Shown here: piece after piece, positions 48,188-57,739 of the stretch | Layout: every line of letters starts with the position of its first letter | How positions within the stretch are numbered: position 1 is the first letter of the stretch | Origin: Erythrobacter sp. | GTDB taxonomy: Bacteria; Pseudomonadota; Alphaproteobacteria; Sphingomonadales; Sphingomonadaceae | Assembly (NCBI GenBank): GCA_009993635.1 | Contig: JAACTC010000006.1 | Span: forward strand, 124,001 to 188,000 | Reading direction: 5' to 3' | DNA: 64,000 nucleotides | Made by a program: the position numbers and the translations under genes | The notes under the pieces: model-generated | The model's input: only the letters and a program-made list of their open reading frames with translations | What the model was told of the DNA's origin: nothing | Database searches by the model: none

Positions 48188-48838
48188 TCACCGCGTGGCG
48201 TTGTACGCCAGCTGCGCCTCGGTCAGCTGGAAGCCGACCAGCAGCTCGAAACTTGCGGCCTGTACGGCGGCGCGCACTTCGGGATCGGCCAGCGGATCAA
48301 GCGCGGCGTCGGGATCGCCCGCCTTGCGGCGGCGGGTGATGCGGTCGCGCACATCATCGGGCAGCGTCGCGTCGGCGCGATTGATGAAGGCTCCGGCCTG
48401 CCCCTGGCCGACCGCACGATCCTGCCCATCGGCAAAGGTCACGCTGACGGTGCCCACGCGCTTGGTCACCACGGAGCTTCCGCCACGCAGCACGACCGAG
48501 AAATAGGGCAGTTCGACCGTGCGGGTGCCGCGCGTATCGGCGCGGCTGGCATACACATCGAAGGTGGCATTGGCGTAGATCCGGTCGCCCGCCTCGTCGC
48601 AAGTGGTGCGCAGGTTGGTGATCGTGGCGGCGACGTCCAGATCGCTCGCCAGCCTGCTGTTCGGGCTGCGGAACGTGGTGATATCGCCGGTATAATCGGG
48701 AATTCCGACCGCCGGGCACACCGTGCGAACAGCCTGCACGCCGACCCCGTCTTCGGTCACGATACTGCCCTCGCTGGCGCAGGCCGACAGGGCCAAGGCG
48801 GCGATGACTGGGGTGAAATAGCGAGCGGCAGGATGCAT
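48188..48838 (-). CDS. Lipoprotein of unknown function
   Basis: The 216-residue product has a type II signal peptide with the lipobox LSACAS, giving a lipidated Cys20. The mature domain shows alternating hydrophobic strands with cysteines at RTVCPAVG and TTCDEAG, probably a disulfide, and a glutamine/alanine-rich C-terminal helix. No named family is recognised. It is upstream of argS in the same direction, separated by 77 bp, and divergent from ispH. Confidence 0.75.
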   Translation of the reverse strand: MHPAARYFTPVIAALALSACASEGSIVTEDGVGVQAVRTVCPAVGIPDYTGDITTFRSPNSRLASDLDVAATITNLRTTCDEAGDRIYANATFDVYASRADTRGTRTVELPYFSVVLRGGSSVVTKRVGTVSVTFADGQDRAVGQGQAGAFINRADATLPDDVRDRITRRRKAGDPDAALDPLADPEVRAAVQAASFELLVGFQLTEAQLAYNATR

Positions 48839-48924
48839 CTTCGGTCTGGTCCCTGATCGGTCTTGTCGTCGAACTCTTCCCGGCCACCTAGCGGTGCGCG
48901 AACAGAATGGCTAGATAGGGGCGC

Positions 48925-49911
48925 ATGAACGCCGCCTTTCCCGCAGAGCATGTTAAGCCGGGGTCGAAATCCGACCAGCCGGCCCTCACCATCCTGATTG
49001 CCGCTCCGCGCGGCTTTTGCGCAGGGGTGGACCGCGCGATCGAGATCGTCGAGCGTGCGCTCGAACGATATGGCGCGCCGGTCTACGTCCGGCACGAGAT
49101 CGTGCATAACCGCTACGTGGTGGACGGGCTGCGCGCAAAAGGCGCGATCTTTATCGAAGAACTGGACGAAGTGCCCGACGATGCGCCGGTGGTGTTCAGC
49201 GCACACGGCGTGCCCAAGTCGGTCCCGGCTGAGGCGGAGCGGCGCAAGCTGCTGTATGTCGATGCCACCTGCCCGCTGGTGAGCAAGGTGCACCGTCAGG
49301 CAGAGCGCCAGCTGGAAAAGGATCGGCACATCATCTTCATCGGCCATGCGGGCCATCCCGAAGTGATCGGCACGATGGGCCAGGTGCCCGAGGATCGCAT
49401 GACGCTGGTGGAAACTGTGGACGACGTCGCCACGCTGGACTTTGCGGAGGACGACGAGCTGTCCTTCCTCACGCAGACCACGCTTTCGGTGGACGACACG
49501 CATGATGTGATCGCGGCGCTGCAGGCCCGCTTCCCCCAGATCGTCGGCCCCAAGGCGGAAGACATCTGCTACGCCACGTCGAACCGACAGGCCGCGGTGA
49601 AGGAGCTGGCGCCAGATAGCGATCTGGTGCTGGTGATCGGCGCGCCCAATTCCTCCAATTCGTTGCGTCTTGTGGAGGTTGCGGAGCGTTGCGGGACGCC
49701 CGCCAGGCTGATCCAGCGGGCGGACGAGATCCAGCCGGAATGGCTCGAAGGGATCGAGACGGTCGGCCTGACCGCAGGAGCTTCCGCCCCCGAAACGCTG
49801 GTGCGCGAAGTGGTCGACAAGCTGGCGGAGTGGCGCAATGTCGAAGAGCGCCCGGTGCTGGTGACAGAGGAAAAGATGACCTTCAAGCTGCCCCGCCAGC
49901 TGGTCGACTAG
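48925..49911 (+). CDS. ispH: 4-hydroxy-3-methylbut-2-enyl diphosphate reductase IspH
   Basis: IspH makes IPP and DMAPP from HMBPP, the last step of the MEP pathway, with a 4Fe-4S cluster. The three cluster cysteines are Cys32 (RGFCAGV), Cys116 (ATCPLV) and Cys215 ([10 protein letters not shown]). The 328-residue product has the usual catalytic HGV and SNRQ motifs. The ispH-thrB-rnhA order is conserved in sphingomonads. A GATAGGGGC stretch precedes the ATG. Confidence 0.96.
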   Translation: MNAAFPAEHVKPGSKSDQPALTILIAAPRGFCAGVDRAIEIVERALERYGAPVYVRHEIVHNRYVVDGLRAKGAIFIEELDEVPDDAPVVFSAHGVPKSVPAEAERRKLLYVDATCPLVSKVHRQAERQLEKDRHIIFIGHAGHPEVIGTMGQVPEDRMTLVETVDDVATLDFAEDDELSFLTQTTLSVDDTHDVIAALQARFPQIVGPKAEDICYATSNRQAAVKELAPDSDLVLVIGAPNSSNSLRLVEVAERCGTPARLIQRADEIQPEWLEGIETVGLTAGASAPETLVREVVDKLAEWRNVEERPVLVTEEKMTFKLPRQLVD

Positions 49912-49931
49912 GCGCGCCGGCGCACGCGGCC

Positions 49932-50903
49932 GTGGCAGTCTATACCCATCTCACCGCAGACGAGATCGGCGATTTTCTCGATGACTATGGAGTGGGCGCA
50001 TTGCGCTCTGCCAAGGGGATTGCGGAGGGCGTGTCCAATTCCAACTGGCTGGTGGAAACCGAGCAGGACGGCGCGGCCCGCCGGTTCATCCTGACCGTCT
50101 TCGAAACGCGCACCGAAGCCGCCGACCTGCCGTTCTTCCTCGCGCTGCTCGATCACCTGTCCGCCGCTGGCCAGCCGGTGCCGCGCACGATCCACACCCG
50201 CGAAGGCGCCCTGATGCGCAAGGTACGGGCCAAGCCTGCCGCGTTGATCGAATTCCTGCCCGGCATCTCCATCGACGAACCCGACGAGAAGCAGGCGCAC
50301 GCTGTGGGCGTCGCCCTCGCCCAGTTGCATCATGCCGCGGCCGACTTTGGACAGGCCCGGTCATCGTCGCTCCCGCTCGGTCGCTGTATCGCAATGTTAC
50401 GCGACCATGCAGACCGCTTCGATGCGATCGACCCGCGCTTGGCGCAGATCATCCCCGATTGCGGCGAGGCCTTGCACGACCGCTGGCCTGCGGGTTTGCC
50501 GAAAGGCACGATTCACGCCGACCTTTTCCCCGACAACGTGCTGTTCGTGAACGACATGGTGACCGGGCTGATCGACTTCTATTTCGCCTGTACCGGCGAA
50601 CTGGCCTTCGATCTTGCCGTGCTCCACGCCGCCTGGAGCTTCGGTCTGGCCGACAATGCCTTCCGGCCCGCAATCGGCACGGCGCTGTTGCGGGGATACG
50701 AGAGCCGGCGCGCACTTTCGCCGCAGGAACGTGCCACGCTGCCCGTGCTGGCGCAGGGCGCGTGCCTGCGGTTCGTGGCGACCCGGGTGGAAGACTGGTT
50801 CGCGACGCCTGCGGAGGGCCTCGTCAGGCGCAAGGATCCGATGCAATTTGCGGACAGGCTTGCATTCTACGCGCAGGCAGGCGACGCGCCGTTCATTCTA
50901 TGA
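49932..50903 (+). CDS. thrB: Homoserine kinase ThrB (choline-kinase-like type)
   Basis: This enzyme phosphorylates homoserine for threonine synthesis. The 323-residue product is of the APH/choline-kinase fold used by alphaproteobacteria rather than the GHMP type. The catalytic loop [11 protein letters not shown] (about residue 197) and the metal-binding [17 protein letters not shown] are present. It begins with GTG 21 bp after ispH, in the context GTG-GCA-GTC-TAT, giving the usual AVYTHLT start. Its stop overlaps the rnhA start (ATGA). Confidence 0.94.
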   Translation: MAVYTHLTADEIGDFLDDYGVGALRSAKGIAEGVSNSNWLVETEQDGAARRFILTVFETRTEAADLPFFLALLDHLSAAGQPVPRTIHTREGALMRKVRAKPAALIEFLPGISIDEPDEKQAHAVGVALAQLHHAAADFGQARSSSLPLGRCIAMLRDHADRFDAIDPRLAQIIPDCGEALHDRWPAGLPKGTIHADLFPDNVLFVNDMVTGLIDFYFACTGELAFDLAVLHAAWSFGLADNAFRPAIGTALLRGYESRRALSPQERATLPVLAQGACLRFVATRVEDWFATPAEGLVRRKDPMQFADRLAFYAQAGDAPFIL

Positions 50904-51334
50904 GCGACGTACAGATTTTCACCGACGGGGCGTGCAAGGGCAACCCCGGCCCCGGCGGCTGGGGCGCCCTGCTACGCAAGGGTTCTACCGAGAAAGAGCT
51001 GTCGGGTGCGGAGGCGAACACCACCAACAACCGGATGGAGATGACCGCCGCGATCGAGGGCCTGTCCGCCCTCAATCGTGCGTGCAAGGTCGACCTCTAT
51101 ACCGACAGCAAATACGTGATCGACGGGATCACCAAGTGGCTGCCGGGCTGGAAGAAACGCGGCTGGAAGACCGCCAGCAAGCAGCCGGTGAAGAACGAGG
51201 ATCTGTGGCGCCAGCTGTCCGATCTCACCGCCAGGCACAGCGTGACCTGGCACTGGGTGAAGGGCCATTCCGGCCATGCCGAGAACGAGCGGGTCGACCG
51301 GCTCGCCAGCGACGCGGCGGAGGCTATCCGCTAG
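50900..51334 (+). CDS. rnhA: Ribonuclease HI
   Basis: RNase H degrades RNA in RNA-DNA hybrids. The 144-residue product has the catalytic carboxylates Asp9, Glu47, Asp69 and Asp133 in the expected contexts [28 protein letters not shown] and ENERVDRLA, and the basic handle [16 protein letters not shown]. The length is typical for alphaproteobacterial RnhA. The ATG overlaps the thrB stop. Its stop shares the tetranucleotide CTAG with the convergent YegP-like gene. Confidence 0.97.
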   Translation: MSDVQIFTDGACKGNPGPGGWGALLRKGSTEKELSGAEANTTNNRMEMTAAIEGLSALNRACKVDLYTDSKYVIDGITKWLPGWKKRGWKTASKQPVKNEDLWRQLSDLTARHSVTWHWVKGHSGHAENERVDRLASDAAEAIR

Positions 51335-51507
51335 CTATTGTCGATCGTTTCCGCGCCCGGGCCGTTCTTCTTGATCGAATCGATCGCATTCTGGGCACTC
51401 GCCTTGCTGGCATAGCCTTCGGTCGAGAACATGATCTCGGAATTGTATTTGAAGCGGACGCGATATTCGTCTGCCTTGTCGCGGTAGATTTCGAAGGTGT
51501 GTGCCAT
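51331..51507 (-). CDS. YegP-like DUF1508 protein
   Basis: The 58-residue product matches the short DUF1508 unit: [23 protein letters not shown], then the [15 protein letters not shown] helix. E. coli YegP carries two such units; here there is one. It is probably a small cytoplasmic protein of unknown function. The ATG at 51507 has GGAGA 6-10 bp upstream. The open frame to 51576 would overlap the next gene and is not supported. Confidence 0.88.
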   Translation of the reverse strand: MAHTFEIYRDKADEYRVRFKYNSEIMFSTEGYASKASAQNAIDSIKKNGPGAETIDNS

Positions 51508-51568
51508 AAGGCGGTCTCCTGTTTTTCTCTGCGCGTGGGGCAGGCCTACAGGAACGGCGCCCGGTTCT

Positions 51569-52666
51569 CTACCCAAGCCGGTCGGGCGAAAACCCCTTCG
51601 CTTGCAACGACTCGGTCATCGCGTCGCGCGGCGCATCGCGGAAGATCTGGCTGGCAAGGCGCGCGGCGGCGGGCGCGGTCTGAATGCCGAACCCGCCCTG
51701 CCCGGCGAACCAGAAAAAGTCCCGCACCTGCCCATCCCATCCGATCACCGGCTTGCGGTCGGGCGCGAAGCTGCGCAGGCCCGCCCACGTCCGCTCGATC
51801 CTGTGCGTATCGGTTTGAAGAACGCCCTCGAAGCGATCCAGCGCCTGCGCCACGGCCAGTTCTTCGGGTACGGCATCAGTCGGGTGCGTCGGGGTTTCGT
51901 CATGCGGACTGAACCATAGCGAGCCGCTGCTTTCCGGCTTGAAGTAGAACCCACCCGATATATCGAGCGTCAGCGGGCCACCGCGCGGCAATGCGGGTTC
52001 GATCCGCATCTGCAACATCGTGCGCTGCAGCGGCTGGATGCCCAGCGGGCGTGCGCCTGCAAGCGCGGCCATCCTGTCCGCCCAGGCTCCCGCGGCATTC
52101 GCGATGGCTGTGCTGCGCCATTCGCGGCCGTCGGCGGCGCGCAGCACCCAGCAATTTCCCGCGCGTTCGATCCGTTCGATGCGCGCACGCACGACAAGCT
52201 GCGCCCCGGCGTTTTTGGCGGATTTGAGGTAGTGCTGGTGCAGTGCGGCCACGTCGATATCGGCACAATGCGGCTGCCAGATCGCCTCGCGCCATTCGGG
52301 GCGCAGGTTCGGCACCATCTCCAGCACGCTGCCCGATGCCATGCGTTCGAACCGGGCGCCGCTATCGGCAAAGCGCGCCTCGAACGCGTCCAGCATGGGC
52401 GCATCGCCCTCGCGCCCGATATACAGCGCGCCGCGCGGGCTGAGGAAGCCGCCTTCGCGCAGGTACACTTCCGACGCGCGGCTGAGCGGGACGATATCCG
52501 GCCCGCCATAGCATTCTTCCCAGAAAGCGGCGGATCGCCCGGTGGTGTGGTAGCCGGGCATATCTTCTGCTTCCAGCAGCAGCACGCGCGCAAAGGGGGC
52601 AATTTCGGCGGCAAGGCTCGCACCCGCCATGCCTGCGCCGATGATCGCCAGATCGTAGTCCGCCAT
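51569..52666 (-). CDS. FAD-dependent oxidoreductase (DAO family)
   Basis: The 365-residue product has an N-terminal Rossmann dinucleotide loop AIIGAGMAGASLA (8-20), a GYHTTGRSAAFW block, and a C-terminal FAD-binding segment GQGGFGIQTAPAAARLAS. These are typical of the D-amino-acid oxidase/glycine oxidase-like family. The substrate is not clear. The longer open frame upstream belongs to the hydrolase in another frame. It is 8 bp from the lysophospholipase-like gene, so they may be co-transcribed. Confidence 0.88.
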   Translation of the reverse strand: MADYDLAIIGAGMAGASLAAEIAPFARVLLLEAEDMPGYHTTGRSAAFWEECYGGPDIVPLSRASEVYLREGGFLSPRGALYIGREGDAPMLDAFEARFADSGARFERMASGSVLEMVPNLRPEWREAIWQPHCADIDVAALHQHYLKSAKNAGAQLVVRARIERIERAGNCWVLRAADGREWRSTAIANAAGAWADRMAALAGARPLGIQPLQRTMLQMRIEPALPRGGPLTLDISGGFYFKPESSGSLWFSPHDETPTHPTDAVPEELAVAQALDRFEGVLQTDTHRIERTWAGLRSFAPDRKPVIGWDGQVRDFFWFAGQGGFGIQTAPAAARLASQIFRDAPRDAMTESLQAKGFSPDRLG

Positions 52667-52674
52667 CCGAAGCG

Positions 52675-53631
52675 TCAACCGGCCGAAGGGGCTTTTCGAT
52701 CGAGGAAGTCCGCGATTCCGTCCATCGCGCGCTCGCGCACCGCGTCGACCTCGCGGAAGATTTCGTGGTGCGCCTCGTCGCCGAATTTCAGCAGTTCGCT
52801 GTAGGGCAGCCGCGCAGCCGCGCGCTCGATCGCCTTCCACGCCACCAGCTTGTCGTTGGTGGTTCCGAACAGGAAGACCGGCGTCTCGATGGTCTCCAAC
52901 GCGCCCTTTTCCTCGATCAGTTGCATGGATTTGATCGCCGCTGCGACCCAGCCCCAGCTCGCCGGACCCATCGCCACATCGGGGCGCGCGTTGCGCCACC
53001 ACAATTCGTCTTCGTAACGGTCGACATCGTGGGTCAGCAGCGCGCCGCGGTCTTCGGGGAGCGCGCCGGGCTTCTCGCTGGCCTTCCATGCCTGCCGACG
53101 CGGATCGCCCATCCGCGCGAGCCCGCGCGAAAGCGGGCCGAGCAGCCATAGCGGCCCGGGCGTGCCGGTGAGGCCCAGCATCGGGGCAGACAGCACCGCT
53201 GCATCGGGTGTGGCGCGATGCTCCACCAGCGCGCGCAGCACCAGGTGCCCGCCCATTGAATGGCCGATCAGGACATGCGGCCCCGGCGTTTCGGAGGTCC
53301 ACTGCGCCCAGAACAGCGCCAGGTCGGCGGTCCATATTCCGAAATCGTCGATATGGCCGGTCAGTCCGTCGTGCCCCAGCCGGCCCGACATGCCCTGCCC
53401 GCGCCAGTCGCTGGCGGTGACGTGCCAGCCGTCGCGCGCCCACTGGTCCAGCGTTTCGAGGTACTTCTCGTAGTGGTCGCCCCGCCCCGGCATGAACAGG
53501 ATCGAACCACGCTGGCCGCCCGACCAGTCGATCCGGCGGATCCTGGCGCCGTCGGCCGCCTGCCAGTGGCTTTCGCTGGCAGTTGCCGGGATCACGCGGC
53601 GGTCGATCGGAGTGGCGGCGGTGGCTGGCAT
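52675..53631 (-). CDS. Lysophospholipase-like alpha/beta hydrolase
   Basis: The 318-residue product is a serine hydrolase of the PldB/monoacylglycerol lipase type. It has the loop FMPGRGDHYEKY, DWRGQGMSGRLGHDG (the GxSGR region), the nucleophile elbow GHSMGG with Ser125, and a late histidine in GDEAHHEIF with Asp in TTNDKLV. Substrate unknown, probably lipid esters. It precedes the DAO gene by 8 bp in the same direction. Confidence 0.88.
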   Translation of the reverse strand: MPATAATPIDRRVIPATASESHWQAADGARIRRIDWSGGQRGSILFMPGRGDHYEKYLETLDQWARDGWHVTASDWRGQGMSGRLGHDGLTGHIDDFGIWTADLALFWAQWTSETPGPHVLIGHSMGGHLVLRALVEHRATPDAAVLSAPMLGLTGTPGPLWLLGPLSRGLARMGDPRRQAWKASEKPGALPEDRGALLTHDVDRYEDELWWRNARPDVAMGPASWGWVAAAIKSMQLIEEKGALETIETPVFLFGTTNDKLVAWKAIERAAARLPYSELLKFGDEAHHEIFREVDAVRERAMDGIADFLDRKAPSAG

Positions 53632-53740
53632 ATCGGTCTCTCTGCTTGGGTTCCGGCGGTCGTGGTTACTTTTTGGTAAGCGCGGGCGCGTAGCACGTTC
53701 CCCGAAAGTCAGGCCACGAATGTAAGGGATCGGCCCGCCG

Positions 53741-54235
53741 ATGATGAGCGACTACCTGCAATATGCACTGCTGGTTGGACTGGCAATCGCGCTGGTGACG
53801 GCGGCGATCACCGATCTTCGGTCGCGCCGGATCGCCAACTGGCTCACCGGGGCGGTCGCGCTCGGCGCGCCGTTGTTCTGGTGGGCGAGCGGCATGGCGC
53901 TGTGGCCCGATATCGCCGTGCAGATCGGCATCGCATTCGTCGCCTTCGCGATCCTGGCCGTGCTGTTCGCCATGCGTGCAATGGGCGGCGGCGATGTGAA
54001 GCTGCTGACCGCGCTCGCGCTGTGGATCGCTCCGCTGCAATTCGGCCAGCTGATCGTGCTTATGGCGCTGCTCGGCGGGGCGCTGACGCTGGCATTCGGT
54101 GCCTGGCACGTCATGCAACGCCGCAAGGATCGGCTGGCGATCCCCTATGGCGTCGCGATCTCCGCCGCCGGGCTGTGGGTGCTGGCATCGCACTATTTCC
54201 CCAATGCGGGTGCGGCGATCGGGCTGTCCGCATGA
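53741..54235 (+). CDS. cpaA: Prepilin peptidase CpaA
   Basis: CpaA is an aspartic protease that processes Flp-type prepilins at the membrane. The 164-residue product shows the two catalytic aspartate motifs, Asp25 in TDLRSRRIANW and the GxGD aspartate in AMGGGDVKLL near residue 84, and about five to six hydrophobic segments. It lacks the N-terminal methylase domain, as CpaA does. It starts the Tad locus. The major pilin (flp/pilA), which often lies just before cpaA, is not seen here. Confidence 0.93.
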   Translation: MMSDYLQYALLVGLAIALVTAAITDLRSRRIANWLTGAVALGAPLFWWASGMALWPDIAVQIGIAFVAFAILAVLFAMRAMGGGDVKLLTALALWIAPLQFGQLIVLMALLGGALTLAFGAWHVMQRRKDRLAIPYGVAISAAGLWVLASHYFPNAGAAIGLSA

Positions 54236-54322
54236 CGCGCGGACTGAAGCCGTCGGAAACCCGCGGGTCAGCCATCCGATGAACTCCATTTTAACCATTG
54301 AACCAATATGCAGTGGCACGTT

Positions 54323-54341
54323 GCAGCCGGAGAACGGCTGC
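54323..54341 (+). promoter_or_regulatory. Perfect hairpin ahead of cpaB
   Basis: GCAGCCG (54323-54329) and CGGCTGC (54335-54341) pair perfectly around GAGAA in the 133-bp gap between cpaA and cpaB. A TTAACCAT sequence lies 32 bp upstream of the stem (54291-54298). No T-run follows, so this is more likely a processing or stability element than a terminator. Confidence 0.5.
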
Positions 54342-54368
54342 CGAGTGACCCTGGGGGACTAAAAGGCC

Positions 54369-55460
54369 ATGGATAGGAAAAAGCTGGTTCTGTTGCTGGC
54401 GGCGCTGGTCATCGCAGCAGGGACGGCCTTCGTCGCCCGCAGCATGTTCGCCGGTTCCGGCGCGCCGCAGGCATCGGCCGCTCCGGTCGCCGCCGTGCCG
54501 ACAGGCCCCCGCGTGCTTGTGGCAAACCGCAGCCTGCCGGTCGGTACGATCATCACGCAGGATGCGATCGGTTTTCAGGCATGGCCCAGCGAACTGGTGC
54601 AGGACGCCTATTTCATCGACGGTGAAGCGGATGTGAGCCAGCTGCTCGGCACCGTCGTTCGCTATCCCATCACGGCAGGCGAACCGGTGACGCAGGGCGG
54701 CCTGGTCGCACCGGGCGACCGGGGTTTCCTCGCTGCCGCGCTCGGCCCCGGGATGCGTGCGGTTACCGTGCCGGTCAATTCCAGTACGTCGGTGGCCGGG
54801 TTCGTATTTCCAGGTGACCGGGTCGACCTGATGATGACCCATGACGCCAACGGCCTGAAAGCGACCGAAACCATCCTGCGCAATCTGCGCGTGCTCGCGA
54901 CCGACCAGTCGACCAGCCAGAGCACGGTCGACGGCCGCACTGCAGTACGCGCCTTCAGCACCGTGACGCTGGAAGTGACGCCCAAGATCGCGGAGAAGAT
55001 CGCGGTTGCGCAGACGGTCGGCACGCTCAGCCTGTCGCTGCGCTCCATCGCCGACAACGCGACCGATCTCGAACGGGCGCTCGCCTCGGGCGAAATCAAG
55101 ATCCCCGACAATGCCACGCCGCAGGAAGAAGAGCGCCTGCTCGCCCGTGCGCGGGCCATGCCCAGCGACACCGCCTCCTCCTACGTGACCGGGGCCGACG
55201 TTTCGCGCTTCGCCATCCGCTCCGCCAGCCAGGCAAGTCAGGCCAACAGCGGCATGATCTCTGGCGGGCCCCCGCCCGCACCCCAGCCGATGATCGAGGG
55301 CCCCGGCAGCATTTCCGGCCCCTCCTCCCCGTCCGGCCCCGCTTCCGGCCCGACCGTGCGCGTGATGCGCGGACAGGGCAGCACCACCGTTTCCGCCGGA
55401 AAAACCGGCACCGTCAAAACCGATACGGCGCAGACCAGCGCCATCGGTGGGCGCGAATGA
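54369..55460 (+). CDS. cpaB: Pilus assembly protein CpaB (RcpC-like)
   Basis: CpaB is a periplasmic, membrane-anchored Tad pilus protein thought to gate the secretin. The 363-residue product has an N-terminal transmembrane segment (about 4-23) and the SAF domain around residues 48-110 (RSLPVGTIITQDAIGFQAWP). A second RcpC domain follows, and the tail is Ser/Gly/Pro-rich. A GGGGGAC ribosome binding site precedes the ATG. It overlaps cpaC as ATGA. Confidence 0.93.
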   Translation: MDRKKLVLLLAALVIAAGTAFVARSMFAGSGAPQASAAPVAAVPTGPRVLVANRSLPVGTIITQDAIGFQAWPSELVQDAYFIDGEADVSQLLGTVVRYPITAGEPVTQGGLVAPGDRGFLAAALGPGMRAVTVPVNSSTSVAGFVFPGDRVDLMMTHDANGLKATETILRNLRVLATDQSTSQSTVDGRTAVRAFSTVTLEVTPKIAEKIAVAQTVGTLSLSLRSIADNATDLERALASGEIKIPDNATPQEEERLLARARAMPSDTASSYVTGADVSRFAIRSASQASQANSGMISGGPPPAPQPMIEGPGSISGPSSPSGPASGPTVRVMRGQGSTTVSAGKTGTVKTDTAQTSAIGGRE

Positions 55461-57046
55461 CCATGAAAAAGGCAACCAAGATGATCGCCAAGCACAGCAA
55501 TGCCTCGCCCCAGCGGCGTCGGCGCAAGCTACGCCCTGCGTTGCTGGGTGCTGCGCTGTTCGCAGTCCCGCTCGCGGCGATGCCCACGATGGCCGATGCG
55601 CAGTCCGTCATCCGGCCCACGCAGGATATCGTCCTGTCCATCGGCAAGGGCGAACTGATCAACGTGCCCGGTTCGATGAGCGATGTGTTCATCGCCAATG
55701 ACGCAATCGCCGACGTACAGGTCAAATCGCAGCGCCAGCTCTACCTGTTCGGCAAGTCGGGCGGCGAGACCACGGTCTATGCCAGCAACGCGGCGGGCGA
55801 TGTGATCTGGGCGGCCAATGTGCGCGTCGGATCGAACATCGGCAGCATCGACCAGATGCTGGCAATGGCGATGCCGCAGGCGAAAATCTCCGTCGCGACG
55901 ATGGGCAGCAACACGGTGCTGCTGACCGGCACTGTCGCCAATCCCGAAGATGCCGCCGAGGTAGAGCGGCTGGTGGGGGCCTTCCTTGGCGAAGAGACCA
56001 ACGTCATCGCGCGCATCAACACCGCCACGCCGCTGCAGGTCAACCTGCAGGTTCGCTTCGCCGAAGTCAGCCGATCACTGGTCCGTGCGCTGGGTGCAAA
56101 CCTGCTGAGCGCGGATTCGACCAATGGATTCCAGTTCGGGGTGACTCGCGGGCGGAACTTTTCGCCGCAGTATAATCCCGGCGGCCCCGTCGGCACGGGT
56201 GTGACCGGCGGTTCGGCGGGCACGACCGTTATCACGGGTTCCAATGGCGGCACGACGATTGCCGGGCTTGGCAACCTGCTGGGCCTCGATATCGGCGCCG
56301 CGCTCGACCTCGCCGAAACCAACGGCCTCGTCAGCACGCTGTCGCAGCCGAACCTGACCGCACTTTCCGGCGAGACCGCCGATTTCCTCGCGGGCGGCGA
56401 ATTCCCGATCCCGATCAGCCAGGGTCTGGGCGCGACGTCGGTCGAATATCGCAATTACGGCGTGAAGCTGACCTACACGCCCACCGTGCTGGCCAATGGC
56501 CGCATCTCGATCCGCGTTGCACCGGAGGTTTCCGAACTGTCTTCGCAAGGGGCAGTCACGCTTAACGGCTTTCAGATCCCGGCGCTGATCACCCGCAAGG
56601 CCTCGACCACGGTAGAGCTGGGTTCGGGCCAGAGCTTCATGATCGCCGGCCTGATGAGCAACAATGCGCAGAACACGATCGACAAGGCCCCGGGCCTCGG
56701 CGACGTGCCGATTCTGGGCAACCTGTTCCGCTCCACCAATTTCCGCAAGGGCGAGACCGAGCTGGTGATCGTGATCACCCCCTATCTGGTCAATCCGGTC
56801 GACGGAAACGACATCCGCCTGCCGACCGACGCCTACAACACTCCGTCTACCCTCAGCCAGCTGGGCTTCAGGGAAAGTGAGCCGGGCAACGGCCCGCCGG
56901 TGCGGCCGATGCCGCGCAGCAGCGATCGCCAGTCCACCGGGCCTGCGATATCGCAGGGGCAGCCAGCCCCCGAACGTCGCGCCGAACAGCCGCGTCGCAA
57001 GCAGCGCAGCGCCTCCGCCGCGCCCGGCTTCAGCATCAACCGGTAA
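55457..57046 (+). CDS. cpaC: Outer membrane secretin CpaC (RcpA-like)
   Basis: CpaC is the Tad secretin that forms the outer membrane pore. The 529-residue product has a signal sequence (hydrophobic core about 27-45), a BON-like N-terminal domain (MLAMAMPQAKISVATMGSNTVLLTGTVANPEDAAEV near residue 150), and the secretin core with VPILGNLFRSTNFRKGETELVIVITPYLV near the C-terminus. An unusual tail rich in Pro, Arg, Ser and Gln (about 480-529) follows. It begins with ATG overlapping the cpaB stop. Confidence 0.94.
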   Translation: MTMKKATKMIAKHSNASPQRRRRKLRPALLGAALFAVPLAAMPTMADAQSVIRPTQDIVLSIGKGELINVPGSMSDVFIANDAIADVQVKSQRQLYLFGKSGGETTVYASNAAGDVIWAANVRVGSNIGSIDQMLAMAMPQAKISVATMGSNTVLLTGTVANPEDAAEVERLVGAFLGEETNVIARINTATPLQVNLQVRFAEVSRSLVRALGANLLSADSTNGFQFGVTRGRNFSPQYNPGGPVGTGVTGGSAGTTVITGSNGGTTIAGLGNLLGLDIGAALDLAETNGLVSTLSQPNLTALSGETADFLAGGEFPIPISQGLGATSVEYRNYGVKLTYTPTVLANGRISIRVAPEVSELSSQGAVTLNGFQIPALITRKASTTVELGSGQSFMIAGLMSNNAQNTIDKAPGLGDVPILGNLFRSTNFRKGETELVIVITPYLVNPVDGNDIRLPTDAYNTPSTLSQLGFRESEPGNGPPVRPMPRSSDRQSTGPAISQGQPAPERRAEQPRRKQRSASAAPGFSINR

Positions 57047-57059
57047 GGGGAACAGGGCC

Positions 57060-57713
57060 ATGACCACCCACACACGTCTCGTCACGAAACTGTCCGCCCC
57101 CGCGCTGGCCATCGGCCTGGCGCTGGGCCTTGGCGCGTGCAGCGGCGAGGTCAACCACAGCCTCTACAGCACCGCGCAGCCGGTGGTGGAGCGCACGCAT
57201 TACACGCTCGATCTTGCATCCGGCCCTGGCGGCGTTCCGATCCCCGAACAGCGCCGGCTTGCCGGCTGGTTCGAAGCACTCGACCTCAAATATGGCGACC
57301 GCGTCTCGATCGAGGCGGACACTGCCAGCCCGGCAACCGTTTCGGCGGTCGGTACGATCGTCGAACGCTACGGCCTGCTGCTGAGCGAACAGGCGCCGGT
57401 GACCGAGGGCTTCGTCGAACCCGGTCGCACCCGCGTGATCGTGACCCGTTCGGTCGCGACCGTGCCCGGCTGCCCCGACTGGTCGGACGAGCTCGACAGC
57501 AACTACGCCAACGCGACCAGCCGCAACTACGGCTGCGCGACCAACAGCAACTATGCGGCGATGGTCGCCAATCCGGAAGACCTCGTTCGCGGGCAGACCA
57601 GCCGGGGCGGTGGCACGGTCAGCAGCTCGAACCGGGCGATCCAGGCCTATCGCAGTGGCGGCGGATCCTCCGGCGGCGCGGCGGCCTCGCCCGCCAGCGG
57701 CAGCCCGGACTGA
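57060..57713 (+). CDS. cpaD: Pilus assembly lipoprotein CpaD
   Basis: CpaD is an outer membrane lipoprotein of the Tad system that helps secretin assembly. The 217-residue product has a lipobox LGACSG (Cys26 or so), a CpaD-family domain with WSDELDSNYANATSRNYGCATNSNYAAMVANPEDL, and a Ser/Gly/Ala-rich end. The ATG at 57060 is preceded by GGGG at 8-12 bp. The frame to 56877 belongs to cpaC. It lies 13 bp after cpaC. Confidence 0.92.
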   Translation: MTTHTRLVTKLSAPALAIGLALGLGACSGEVNHSLYSTAQPVVERTHYTLDLASGPGGVPIPEQRRLAGWFEALDLKYGDRVSIEADTASPATVSAVGTIVERYGLLLSEQAPVTEGFVEPGRTRVIVTRSVATVPGCPDWSDELDSNYANATSRNYGCATNSNYAAMVANPEDLVRGQTSRGGGTVSSSNRAIQAYRSGGGSSGGAAASPASGSPD

Positions 57714-57739
57714 GCCAAGCGATTGAACGAGGAAGCACG

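Noticed and set aside
46428..48506. Plus-strand open frame of 692 codons opposite argS
   Set aside because: It is an antisense shadow of argS and of the adjacent lipoprotein gene, without ribosome binding site or known motif.
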